Of a stretch of 5,419 nt of DNA, positions 1-5,419 are shown piece after piece. The DNA lies in NCBI GenBank assembly GCA_937927665.1, contig CALBRY010000540.1:1-5419 (forward strand), given 5' to 3'. This DNA comes from an uncultured Chloroflexota bacterium (GTDB lineage: Bacteria; Chloroflexota; Anaerolineae; Aggregatilineales; Phototrophicaceae). Both the position numbers and the translations under genes were made by a program. The first letter of the stretch is position 1. Each line of letters opens with the position of its first letter. Below the pieces are notes generated by a model. The model did no database searches. It saw only the letters and a program-made list of their open reading frames with translations, and was not told where the DNA came from.

Positions 1-863
1 AAGAATAAATGGCTGAAATGTCCCCATCCGCCGATCGTCAAATGCGGAGATTTACCCGCCGCCACCAGATCGGCATAATCTTGAAGCATCCCGCGCAAGA
101 AGAAATCAAACCAACCGCCGACCAGATGAACCGGGGCGTTTACATCGCACATCGGGATCGCGCTGTTGACCTTCTGCCAGATCGGAGCGTCTGCGTCCGC
201 TGTGATCCATTCGCGGAATAAATCAGCAAAATGGGCGGAATAACGGTTTGCGCTTTCAAGCGGGTGCGGCTGCTGCATTGCGCGCCGAACCTGCCACTGA
301 ACTTCCAGAAGCAGCCCGCCGCCCGTGAGCAGCGATCGCGCTCTGCGGGTTTCTCCAGTGTCGAGGATCGCCATCCAGCGGAGGAGCAAGCCGAAATCAA
401 GAACGCCATCGGGAAACACGATCTCATACAAGCGCGAACTGGTGATGAGCGGCATCAGCGCTTTGATCTCCGGCGCATCGGCGATCGCCCATTGAACGAT
501 GCCGAGATAGCTTGATCCCCACATGCCGACCACGCCGTTAAACCAGTGTTGTGCGCGCAGCCAATCGAGCAGTGCCAGCCCGTCTTCGCGTTCGTGCATG
601 TACGGCTCAAATGTACCTTCAGAGTCAAATCGTCCGCGTACATCCTGCACGATCACATGATAGCCGTGCGCCGCCATCCAACGCGCCAAAAACCCCACCA
701 CCATCCCGAAGTACCCATGCCGCCAGTTGCGCCCATACGGGGTGCGAATGACGATTGTGGGGCAGCGCTCATCAGATTGCGGTTGATAGTGATCGGCGGC
801 AAGCGAAATGCCGCCAATCACCGGGATTCGAACTGCTTCAACACGGGTAGATAATCGCGTCAA
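1..863 (-). CDS. CocE/NonD family serine hydrolase (X-Pro dipeptidyl-peptidase-like), 3' end outside the window
   Basis: The frame is open from a TTG at 863 to the window edge (287 codons visible; the family usually runs to about 550-600 residues). It encodes the alpha/beta-hydrolase part of a CocE/NonD hydrolase, a family that cleaves esters or amides such as cocaine esters, acylated beta-lactam precursors and X-Pro peptides. Visible landmarks are the opening strand VRIPVIGG (11-18), RTPYGR (40-45, with the Tyr that lines the oxyanion hole in the family), QDVRGR (73-78), the nucleophile elbow GSSYLG (116-121, Ser118), the acid in GGWFDFF (249-255, Asp253) and the base in GGWGHFSH (278-285, His282). 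The triad spacing closely follows that of the known cocaine esterase. No signal peptide is visible, so a cytoplasmic location is likely. The C-terminal jelly-roll domain would lie off-window. The TTG start is chosen because AGGTGA lies 4 bases upstream and TTG overlaps the stop of the preceding reductase gene (TTGA). The substrate cannot be read from sequence; context suggests an acyl ester. Confidence 0.9.
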   Translation of the reverse strand, partial: MTRLSTRVEAVRIPVIGGISLAADHYQPQSDERCPTIVIRTPYGRNWRHGYFGMVVGFLARWMAAHGYHVIVQDVRGRFDSEGTFEPYMHEREDGLALLDWLRAQHWFNGVVGMWGSSYLGIVQWAIADAPEIKALMPLITSSRLYEIVFPDGVLDFGLLLRWMAILDTGETRRARSLLTGGGLLLEVQWQVRRAMQQPHPLESANRYSAHFADLFREWITADADAPIWQKVNSAIPMCDVNAPVHLVGGWFDFFLRGMLQDYADLVAAGKSPHLTIGGWGHFSHLF

Positions 864-2077
864 TGAGTCACCTGATCCATTGTGGAAGCGGCATGAAGCC
901 GCCCGGTTTCCACCATACGCGTCAAGAACGTGCGAATTAAGTGTGCATCCACGGGGGGACACACAACGCCCGAATCGATCAACGAGTCTTGCGTAAACTG
1001 CGTGCCAAGCGCGCGGTACGCTGTCTCGTTGATCCCTAACATCCGTCCGGCAATATCGATGTGGAAGAAGGGCAGCAGTGGGTGGAGCGGGTTGCTCAAC
1101 GGGTCTTCGTGTTCTTCAATCGCTTCGATCCAGCGCTCGAACGGGAGTTTCTTCACCGGATAACCAACACTCACAACAGTGTCCATGATCCCGCTCCATG
1201 TAATCGGCTGCGGGTTGAGCAGATGAAACACCTTGCCCATCGATGCGGGCTGTGTACTCAAGTATACGATCGCGCGGGCGATGAAGTCTACAGGTGTCAT
1301 ATCCATATGATGCGGAATGTCAGGTCCGTATCCCGCCTGAATACAACCGATCAGGATGCGCGCGACGAGATCATCCGGATTCGAGTAGCCGCGTTCTGCA
1401 TCACCGACGATCAAGCCGATTCGGTGGATCGTCACCGGAATCCCGCGATCACGGGCGGCGCGTACCAGCGCTTCGGCGACATATTTTGTTTGAAAATAGC
1501 CGACCTGTGGACATTTTTCCGGGTCAAGCGGATCGCCTTCGCCGCCGCCCATCAAATTACGATAGCCCAACAGAATTCCGAGCGACGAGACGAAATGGTA
1601 CGGTTTCGCCTTGCCCGTCACCGCCAGCCGCAGTGTCTCAGTCGTGCCATCGACATTCGCGGGTTTGAGATGCGCGTAAGGCGCGATATAGCTCAATTTG
1701 CTGCCGACGTGATAGATCACATCGACCATCTGACTGAGCGTGTCAAAAGCAGTTTGCGATAAGCCGAACAACGGCAGTTTGAGATCGCCCACCACCGGAA
1801 TCACGCGGCTTTCCATCGCGGGAGTCCACAGTGCATATTGGCTCAAATTTGCCCGCACGCGGTCGAGCGCTCGCTCGTAACTTTCGGCGCGTACCAGCGT
1901 AAAAATCTTGGCGTGCGTCTTTTCAATCAATTCTGCCAACAAATAAGCAGCGACAAACCCGGTCGCTCCGGTCAAGAAAATAGTGGATGGTGGTGCGGCG
2001 AAATCGACGGGGTCATGATGAGGCTGAATATCTGAAGGAAGCGCGGCTTCGCCATCCAATTGAAGCGTGTGCAGCAT
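860..2077 (-). CDS. Stand-alone thioester reductase (extended SDR, NAD_binding_4 / terminal R-domain type)
   Basis: This 405-residue protein resembles the terminal reductase (R) domains of carboxylic acid reductases, Lys2 and NRPS/PKS enzymes, which use NAD(P)H to reduce an acyl thioester to an aldehyde, sometimes on to an alcohol. A 30-residue leader precedes the Rossmann fold: TGATGFVA (36-43) is the dinucleotide loop, LVRA (61-64) carries the Arg that in relatives favours NADPH, GDL (97-99) and NVDGT (141-145) are typical of the family, Ser164/Ser165 with Tyr194-x3-Lys198 (YFQTK) form the catalytic set, and HRIGLIVGD follows. The C-terminal part (NPLHPLLPFFH, later VCPPVDAHL) matches the tail of NRPS-type R domains. 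No adenylation or carrier domain is present, so the substrate would be a free acyl-CoA or acyl-ACP. The third glycine of the nucleotide loop is Ala43. It overlaps the downstream hydrolase by 4 bases. A fatty-acyl reductase role in wax ester synthesis is inferred from the neighbours; a polyketide or peptide substrate is possible. Confidence 0.88.
   Translation of the reverse strand: MLHTLQLDGEAALPSDIQPHHDPVDFAAPPSTIFLTGATGFVAAYLLAELIEKTHAKIFTLVRAESYERALDRVRANLSQYALWTPAMESRVIPVVGDLKLPLFGLSQTAFDTLSQMVDVIYHVGSKLSYIAPYAHLKPANVDGTTETLRLAVTGKAKPYHFVSSLGILLGYRNLMGGGEGDPLDPEKCPQVGYFQTKYVAEALVRAARDRGIPVTIHRIGLIVGDAERGYSNPDDLVARILIGCIQAGYGPDIPHHMDMTPVDFIARAIVYLSTQPASMGKVFHLLNPQPITWSGIMDTVVSVGYPVKKLPFERWIEAIEEHEDPLSNPLHPLLPFFHIDIAGRMLGINETAYRALGTQFTQDSLIDSGVVCPPVDAHLIRTFLTRMVETGRLHAASTMDQVTH
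868..873 (-). promoter_or_regulatory. Ribosome binding site for the TTG start of the CocE-type hydrolase
   Basis: AGGTGA on the minus strand ends 4 bases before the TTG at 863-861 and lies inside the last codons of the reductase gene. It supports the unusual TTG start and translational coupling of the two genes. The spacing is on the short side. Confidence 0.55.
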
Positions 2078-2086
2078 AATAGGTGT

Positions 2087-2094
2087 CCCCCCTT
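2087..2094 (-). promoter_or_regulatory. Ribosome binding site of the thioester reductase gene
   Basis: AAGGGGGG on the minus strand lies 9 bases before the ATG at 2077-2075. It supports this start and resembles the AAGGGGG before the WS/DGAT gene on the other strand. Confidence 0.65.
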
Positions 2095-2141
2095 AAAATT
2101 GCTGACCATAATCTGAAGTGTTTTTTTCATTATTGAACGGG

Positions 2142-2159
2142 CATCCGATGCGTTGGATG
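2142..2159. promoter_or_regulatory. Imperfect 18-bp palindrome, candidate operator
   Basis: CATCCGATGCGTTGGATG pairs at 7 of 9 symmetric positions (outer five perfect, CATCC/GGATG). It also contains part of the shorter palindrome GCATCCGATGC (2141-2151). It sits between the divergent genes and is a plausible regulator-binding site, but the regulator is unknown and no regulator gene is in the window. Confidence 0.35.
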
Positions 2160-2161
2160 TG

Positions 2162-2180
2162 TCGAATGTCCGGGATTCGA
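2162..2180. promoter_or_regulatory. Inverted repeat TCGAAT-N7-ATTCGA, candidate operator
   Basis: Two perfect 6-base arms (2162-2167 and 2175-2180) flank GTCCGGG. The dyad centre at 2171 lies about 20.5 bp from the centre of the neighbouring palindrome, close to two helical turns, so both could be bound from one DNA face. The short spacer and the lack of a T-run argue against a transcription terminator. Confidence 0.4.
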
Positions 2181-2296
2181 GTGATAAACAGACTTCCAGA
2201 TCAGATAGTACGCGGGGCTATAGTGAAAGTGGCGGCAGTGTTAAATCAAATTCATTAAAAGATATTCCGCTTTCGCCATTTTTTAAGAAAGAGAAT

Positions 2297-2301
2297 AGGT
2301 G
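2297..2301 (+). promoter_or_regulatory. Ribosome binding site of the patatin-like gene
   Basis: AGGTG ends 5 bases before the ATG at 2307, in an A-rich leader. It is a weaker match to the anti-Shine-Dalgarno than the sites of the reductase and WS/DGAT genes. Confidence 0.5.
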
Positions 2302-2306
2302 CTGAT

Positions 2307-3353
2307 ATGCGGCGCGGAATTCCTCAGTTAGTCAAGAAACCGGGAACGGCGCTCGTCCTGAGCGGTGGGGGGACGAAAGCGTTCTATTTTCATCTTGGCG
2401 TCTTACGGGCGCTCGGACTAGAAGGCGTTACTTCGATTGTCGGCACAAGCGCGGGGGCGGTTGCCGGTGCGCTGTTGGCAACCGGAAACACAGTTGATCA
2501 GGTGATCGCGTCGGTACATCAGCGCGAAATTTACGCGCCCCATCTCGATCAAGTCGTCAAATCATTCGATTCGAGCATTCTATTTCATCCTCAAGCGGCG
2601 AATATTCTCCGTCAGAGCGCTTATACCGGAATCGAAGCACTCAAGTTCTTGTGGAGTCTGCCGCGTCTGGGAACACGCGATTATTTCTCGGAAATACTCG
2701 ATCGCTGGATGCTCAGTCAAAATCATGTGCCCGGGTTCTTCAGCGCCTCCTCGCTCGAAAGCTTATTCAAATCGCTTCTGCCTTCGAACGATTTCCGCGA
2801 TGCGATGATCGACCTGTATGTGACAGCAACCCGGCTTGACGGGCGCGAACGCGGAGTGTTCAACGCGCATTACGATTTCGACGATGGGGAAAATGCCTTT
2901 ATGGATGATGTGCCGATTCACAAAGCGGTGCGCGCTTCTGTGAGCATACCGGGGCTGTTTGAGCCGATGCGGATTCATGATCGCTATTACATCGATGGCG
3001 AGATCAAACAAACACTGTCGGTCGATATTGGCGCGGCATTGGCAGACCGGATCATCGTCTCCCATACCTATCAACCGCTCTACCGCAATGACGGATCATC
3101 GCTGAATGACATGGGCTGGTTGACGATCTTCAAGCAGGCGATTCATATCGTGTTTCATGAGCGTATTCGTGTTTGGCGGGAACTGTACGAGAACACCTAT
3201 CCCGATAAGGAATTTATCTGGATTCACCCGGATAGCGACGACGCCGAAATGTTCTTCGCGCCGGAATTCTCGTTCCGCCGCGAAGTTCAGCATCACATTC
3301 TACAAAGTGGTGAAACCGCCGCGCGAAAGGTGCTTCAGGTAGCAGTCACTTAA
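2307..3353 (+). CDS. Patatin-like phospholipase family protein
   Basis: A complete 348-residue patatin-fold acyl hydrolase. Patatins use a Ser-Asp dyad to hydrolyse acyl esters of phospholipids, glycerides or related lipids. Visible parts are the oxyanion loop LSGGGTKA (18-25), the nucleophile elbow GTSAG (46-50, Ser48), the typical core phrase RASVSIPGLFEP shortly before the acid, and the dyad Asp in YYIDGE (Asp230). Two positions differ from the usual family signatures: GGGxKA instead of GGGx[RK]G, and DGE instead of DGG/DGA. Both catalytic residues are kept, so activity is expected. No signal peptide or obvious transmembrane segment is seen, which suggests a cytoplasmic or membrane-peripheral enzyme. 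It starts the rightward operon, 60 bp ahead of the WS/DGAT fusion, so it may release acyl chains from membrane or storage lipid for that pathway (inference). The substrate is not determinable from sequence. Confidence 0.9.
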   Translation: MRRGIPQLVKKPGTALVLSGGGTKAFYFHLGVLRALGLEGVTSIVGTSAGAVAGALLATGNTVDQVIASVHQREIYAPHLDQVVKSFDSSILFHPQAANILRQSAYTGIEALKFLWSLPRLGTRDYFSEILDRWMLSQNHVPGFFSASSLESLFKSLLPSNDFRDAMIDLYVTATRLDGRERGVFNAHYDFDDGENAFMDDVPIHKAVRASVSIPGLFEPMRIHDRYYIDGEIKQTLSVDIGAALADRIIVSHTYQPLYRNDGSSLNDMGWLTIFKQAIHIVFHERIRVWRELYENTYPDKEFIWIHPDSDDAEMFFAPEFSFRREVQHHILQSGETAARKVLQVAVT

Positions 3354-3400
3354 ATGTCGGATGTTAAGGGGTAAGCGGCTGGCTTGCTCAATTTGTGGTA

Positions 3401-3407
3401 AAGGGGG
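3401..3407 (+). promoter_or_regulatory. Ribosome binding site of the WS/DGAT-SCP2 gene
   Basis: AAGGGGG lies 6 bases before the ATG at 3414. This strong site fixes the start, and the protein opens directly with the conserved N-terminal segment of the family. Confidence 0.7.
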
Positions 3408-3413
3408 AATAAA

Positions 3414-5419
3414 ATGGATCGTTACGGGAGCATTTTAGGCTCGGTAGATTCGGCATTCTACTTTGTAGAGAAGCCGGAAACACCGATGAATATTGGGGCG
3501 CTGACAATTTACGAAGGGATTATCCCGTTTGATGCGCTGGTCGCGTTGATCGATTCGCGGTTGTTTCGCACACCGCGTTATCTTCAGCGGGTGGTGCAGC
3601 CGCCGCTGAATCTGGGGCAGCCCACATGGATTCCTGATCCCTCGTTTTACATTGGCAACCACATCAAGCAGGTTGATTTACCCGCGCCGGGAACAGAAGC
3701 GCAGCTAAAAGCGCTGGCGGGTCAACTTCTCTCCCGCACACTGCCGCGCGATCGCCCGCTGTGGGAAATTCATGTGATCAACGGGCTGCCGGGGCATACC
3801 GCGATCTTCTTCAAAGTGCATCACTGCATGGTCGATGGCTTGGCAGCGATTGATTTGTTCACGATGCTGATGGACTTGACTGCGGATCAGCCGCCCACGC
3901 CCGAACCGAAGCCGCTCTATGATCCGCCCGCTATTCCTGATCCCGTCACGCTGACGTTGGATTCGTTTGTGCGGGATTGGTCGCACCGCTTCTCCTTGCT
4001 GGACAAAATCGGCAAAGAAGTCACACGGTTGGGCGCATCCGTTTTCGATCCGTCCAAGCGTCTGCCGATGCTCGTTTCCGCCGCGCACTTGATCAACGAC
4101 AACCTGAAGCCGATCCGCCGTCTGCCGATCAACGGCACGAACCGGGGCGATCAGGGGATCATCTGGCATGAGTGTCTGCTCTCGGATGTCAACGCGATTC
4201 GCAAGCCGTTTGGCGCAACCGTCAACGATGTGATGCTTGCCGTGTTCGCGGATGCCATTGAGCGCTACAGCGCCCGTTTTGGCGCTCTCGAACAGCGTTT
4301 TCTGCGCGTGCTGATCCCCGTGAACCTTCGTACCGATGATGCCGTTCATGAGGACTCCGGGAATCGTATTTCCGTGCTGCCGATCGATATTCCATTCGGC
4401 GCTGTTAGCCCGCTCGAACGGCTGCGGACGCTGGTCAAGTTCACAACGGTGATGAAAGAATCGGGGCTGTCGCTCGTCATGGATATGCTGCTCACCGTGC
4501 CGTCGTTGATCCCCTCCACGCTTCAACCGCTGGTCTGGGAGGTCGCTCCGGCGGCGTTCTCGATATTGGCGCATACATGGTGTACCAATGTCGCCGCCGC
4601 GCCGATCCCCGTGTTTATGATGGGGCATGTGCTGGAACACATCTACGGATATTTCCCGCTCAATCCATCGATGGGGCTTGCCGCTGTCGTGGTGAGCTAC
4701 AACGGGCATGTGACCATGACATTGATCTATGATCATGGCATCATCAGCGATCCCGCCGCGCTCGAAAAAGATATGCGCGATGCGTTTGTCGATTTATGCA
4801 GCGTAGTTGGCGTCACACCCGCGCCGATCCCGACCGATTACGCCGCGCTTTCGTCTGCTGCTGCGCGTCCATCTGTTCCATCTGTTCCATCCGTTCCTGC
4901 TGTTCCCGTCGCGCCAACATCCCCGCCGGTCGAAGTTGCGCTTCCGGTAGTTTCCACCCCTCCACCCTCTATGAATGGACATTCCTCCAATGGACATGCC
5001 GTGACGGCGGATGTGAAAGCGGCTGTGACTTCTGCGCCTCCCCCTGAGCCTGCACCTGTCCGCGCTGCTCCGGCAAAGGTAGTCGTAGAAGAAGTGCGCT
5101 ATCGCTTGTTCTCCGATGAATGGGCGCAGCAGTTCCGTCAGGTGATCAATACCAGTGATGAGTATCGTAAGGCAGGCGCAAACTGGACATCGGGTTCGCT
5201 GGTTTTTGTCATGGATGCCGCGCCGCGTTACGGATTTGATCAACCGTCAGCGGTCTATCTTGATTTGTATCGTGGGGTTTGCCGTGATGCCCATGCTATC
5301 CCGCACGCAGAGGCACAGCGCGCGGCAAATTTCGTGATTGCGGGTGATCATGCGACATGGATGGAGGTACTGCGCGATGGCGCGTCTCCGCTGCGGATGC
5401 TCACAACAGGGCGGCTGCG
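3414..5419 (+). CDS. Wax ester synthase/diacylglycerol acyltransferase fused to an SCP2-like lipid-binding domain, 3' end outside the window
   Basis: The frame stays open for 668 codons to the window edge. Residues 1 to about 467 form a WS/DGAT O-acyltransferase, which transfers an acyl group from acyl-CoA to a fatty alcohol or diacylglycerol. Landmarks are the N-terminal PMNIG (24-28), PLWE (115-118), the catalytic HHCMVDG (136-142, fitting HHxxxDG), VNDVML (270-275), IPVNLR (301-306), GNRIS (316-320) and the C-terminal TNV segment (391-393), where the usual NVPGP reads NVAAAP. Residues about 468-560 are a Pro/Ala/Val/Ser-rich, probably disordered linker with PSV repeats and two NGH motifs. 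From about 564 (FSDEWAQQF, then INTSDEYRKAG, VYLDLYRG, TWMEVLRDG, LTTGRL) the sequence resembles the SCP2 sterol-carrier fold, which binds and moves acyl lipids; its last helix and the stop are off-window. Ordinary bacterial WS/DGATs are about 450-500 residues and lack this extension. A further domain beyond the window cannot be excluded. Wax ester or triacylglycerol product cannot be distinguished from sequence. Confidence 0.92.
   Translation, partial: MDRYGSILGSVDSAFYFVEKPETPMNIGALTIYEGIIPFDALVALIDSRLFRTPRYLQRVVQPPLNLGQPTWIPDPSFYIGNHIKQVDLPAPGTEAQLKALAGQLLSRTLPRDRPLWEIHVINGLPGHTAIFFKVHHCMVDGLAAIDLFTMLMDLTADQPPTPEPKPLYDPPAIPDPVTLTLDSFVRDWSHRFSLLDKIGKEVTRLGASVFDPSKRLPMLVSAAHLINDNLKPIRRLPINGTNRGDQGIIWHECLLSDVNAIRKPFGATVNDVMLAVFADAIERYSARFGALEQRFLRVLIPVNLRTDDAVHEDSGNRISVLPIDIPFGAVSPLERLRTLVKFTTVMKESGLSLVMDMLLTVPSLIPSTLQPLVWEVAPAAFSILAHTWCTNVAAAPIPVFMMGHVLEHIYGYFPLNPSMGLAAVVVSYNGHVTMTLIYDHGIISDPAALEKDMRDAFVDLCSVVGVTPAPIPTDYAALSSAAARPSVPSVPSVPAVPVAPTSPPVEVALPVVSTPPPSMNGHSSNGHAVTADVKAAVTSAPPPEPAPVRAAPAKVVVEEVRYRLFSDEWAQQFRQVINTSDEYRKAGANWTSGSLVFVMDAAPRYGFDQPSAVYLDLYRGVCRDAHAIPHAEAQRAANFVIAGDHATWMEVLRDGASPLRMLTTGRL
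4869..4904 (+). repeat. Four tandem 9-bp units encoding Pro-Ser/Ala-Val in the linker
   Basis: CCATCTGTT, CCATCTGTT, CCATCCGTT and CCTGCTGTT follow one another in frame, residues 486-497 of the fusion protein. The first two are identical, and the others differ by one and three bases. Such repeats can change copy number by slippage without breaking the frame, so linker length may vary among strains. Confidence 0.8.
4974..4997 (+). repeat. Direct repeat AATGGACAT (x2) encoding Asn-Gly-His in the linker
   Basis: Two identical 9-base copies (4974-4982 and 4989-4997) are separated by TCCTCC and encode NGHSSNGH, residues 521-528 of the fusion protein. Asn-Gly-His-rich stretches are typical of flexible interdomain linkers in some bacteria. 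Confidence 0.7.

Larger units (their letters stand above)
2078..2306. promoter_or_regulatory. Divergent intergenic region, presumed to hold both promoters
   Basis: These 229 bases separate two divergently transcribed operons and must contain, or lie close to, both promoters. No pair of good -35/-10 hexamers is obvious. For the rightward operon, TATAGT at 2219-2224 and the A/T-rich stretch 2241-2267 (with GATATT at 2261) are the best -10-like sequences, without a convincing -35. For the leftward operon, TATGGT (minus strand, 2110-2105) is a weak -10 candidate. The middle holds two dyads, listed separately. A T7 run at 2121-2127 has no stem before it and is not a terminator. No small ORF with a ribosome site is seen here. 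Confidence 0.5.

Noticed and set aside
231..515. Plus-strand and minus-strand short open frames across 9-643
   Set aside because: They lie in other frames of the CocE/NonD hydrolase, whose triad and family motifs occupy the continuous minus-strand frame 863 to 1.
1061..1762. 233-codon open frame on the plus strand, opposite the reductase gene
   Set aside because: No family features and no convincing ribosome site; the minus-strand SDR reductase fully explains the region.
2121..2127. T7 run in the divergent intergenic region, considered as a terminator tail
   Set aside because: No stem-loop precedes it on the plus strand, and no gene ends upstream on that strand.
3371..3387. Small hairpin GTAAGC-GGCTG-GCTTGC between the patatin and WS/DGAT genes, considered as a terminator
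   Set aside because: The stem is only 6 bp including one G-U pair and no T-run follows, so it is unlikely to stop transcription; the two genes are more likely in one operon.
3705..4736. 343-codon open frame on the minus strand, opposite the WS/DGAT gene
   Set aside because: Its translation is an Arg/His/Gln-rich composition with no recognisable motif, and the opposite strand encodes an unmistakable WS/DGAT in the same bases. It is a by-product of G+C-rich codon positions.
4794..5243. 149-codon minus-strand open frame rich in Arg, Gly, Trp and Asn repeats
   Set aside because: The repetitive composition is the antisense of the Pro/Val/Ser linker of the fusion protein, not an independent low-complexity protein.
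3414..5419. A frameshift or gene boundary between the WS/DGAT and SCP2 parts
   Set aside because: The codons were read through the whole linker; the frame stays open, and the linker has in-frame amino-acid repeats typical of a real interdomain tether.

Overview
The window holds four protein-coding genes, two cut by the window ends. They lie in two divergent pairs around a 229-bp intergenic region (2078-2306). No RNA gene, CRISPR array, insertion sequence or phage gene was seen. G+C looks to be in the mid-50s percent by eye.

Minus strand, leftward: a stand-alone thioester/acyl reductase of the extended-SDR type (2077 to 860, complete, 405 aa) overlaps by 4 bases (TTGA) a CocE/NonD-type serine hydrolase (863 to beyond position 1). 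Only the first 287 residues of the hydrolase are visible, but they include a complete Ser-Asp-His triad.

Plus strand, rightward: a patatin-like acyl hydrolase (2307-3353, complete, 348 aa) is followed after 60 bp by a wax ester synthase/diacylglycerol acyltransferase (WS/DGAT; 3414 to beyond 5419). After its acyltransferase domain this enzyme continues through a Pro/Ala/Val-rich linker of about 90 residues into an SCP2-like lipid-binding domain, which the window end cuts.

Reading of the locus (inference): all four products act on acyl thioesters or acyl esters. A reductase that could make fatty aldehyde or alcohol, a WS/DGAT that could esterify it, and two hydrolases that could release or trim acyl chains would fit a wax-ester or neutral-lipid module. 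The most unusual element is the WS/DGAT-linker-SCP2 fusion, which would tether a lipid carrier to the acyltransferase. The intergenic region has two adjacent dyads that could coordinate the two arms.

Organism: a bacterium. The gene mix, the Asn-Gly-His linker repeats and moderate G+C would suit Chloroflexota (Anaerolineae-like), some of which are known to contain wax esters, but this is a low-confidence guess. Three copies of GCGATCGC, a word iterated in many cyanobacterial genomes, keep that alternative open.
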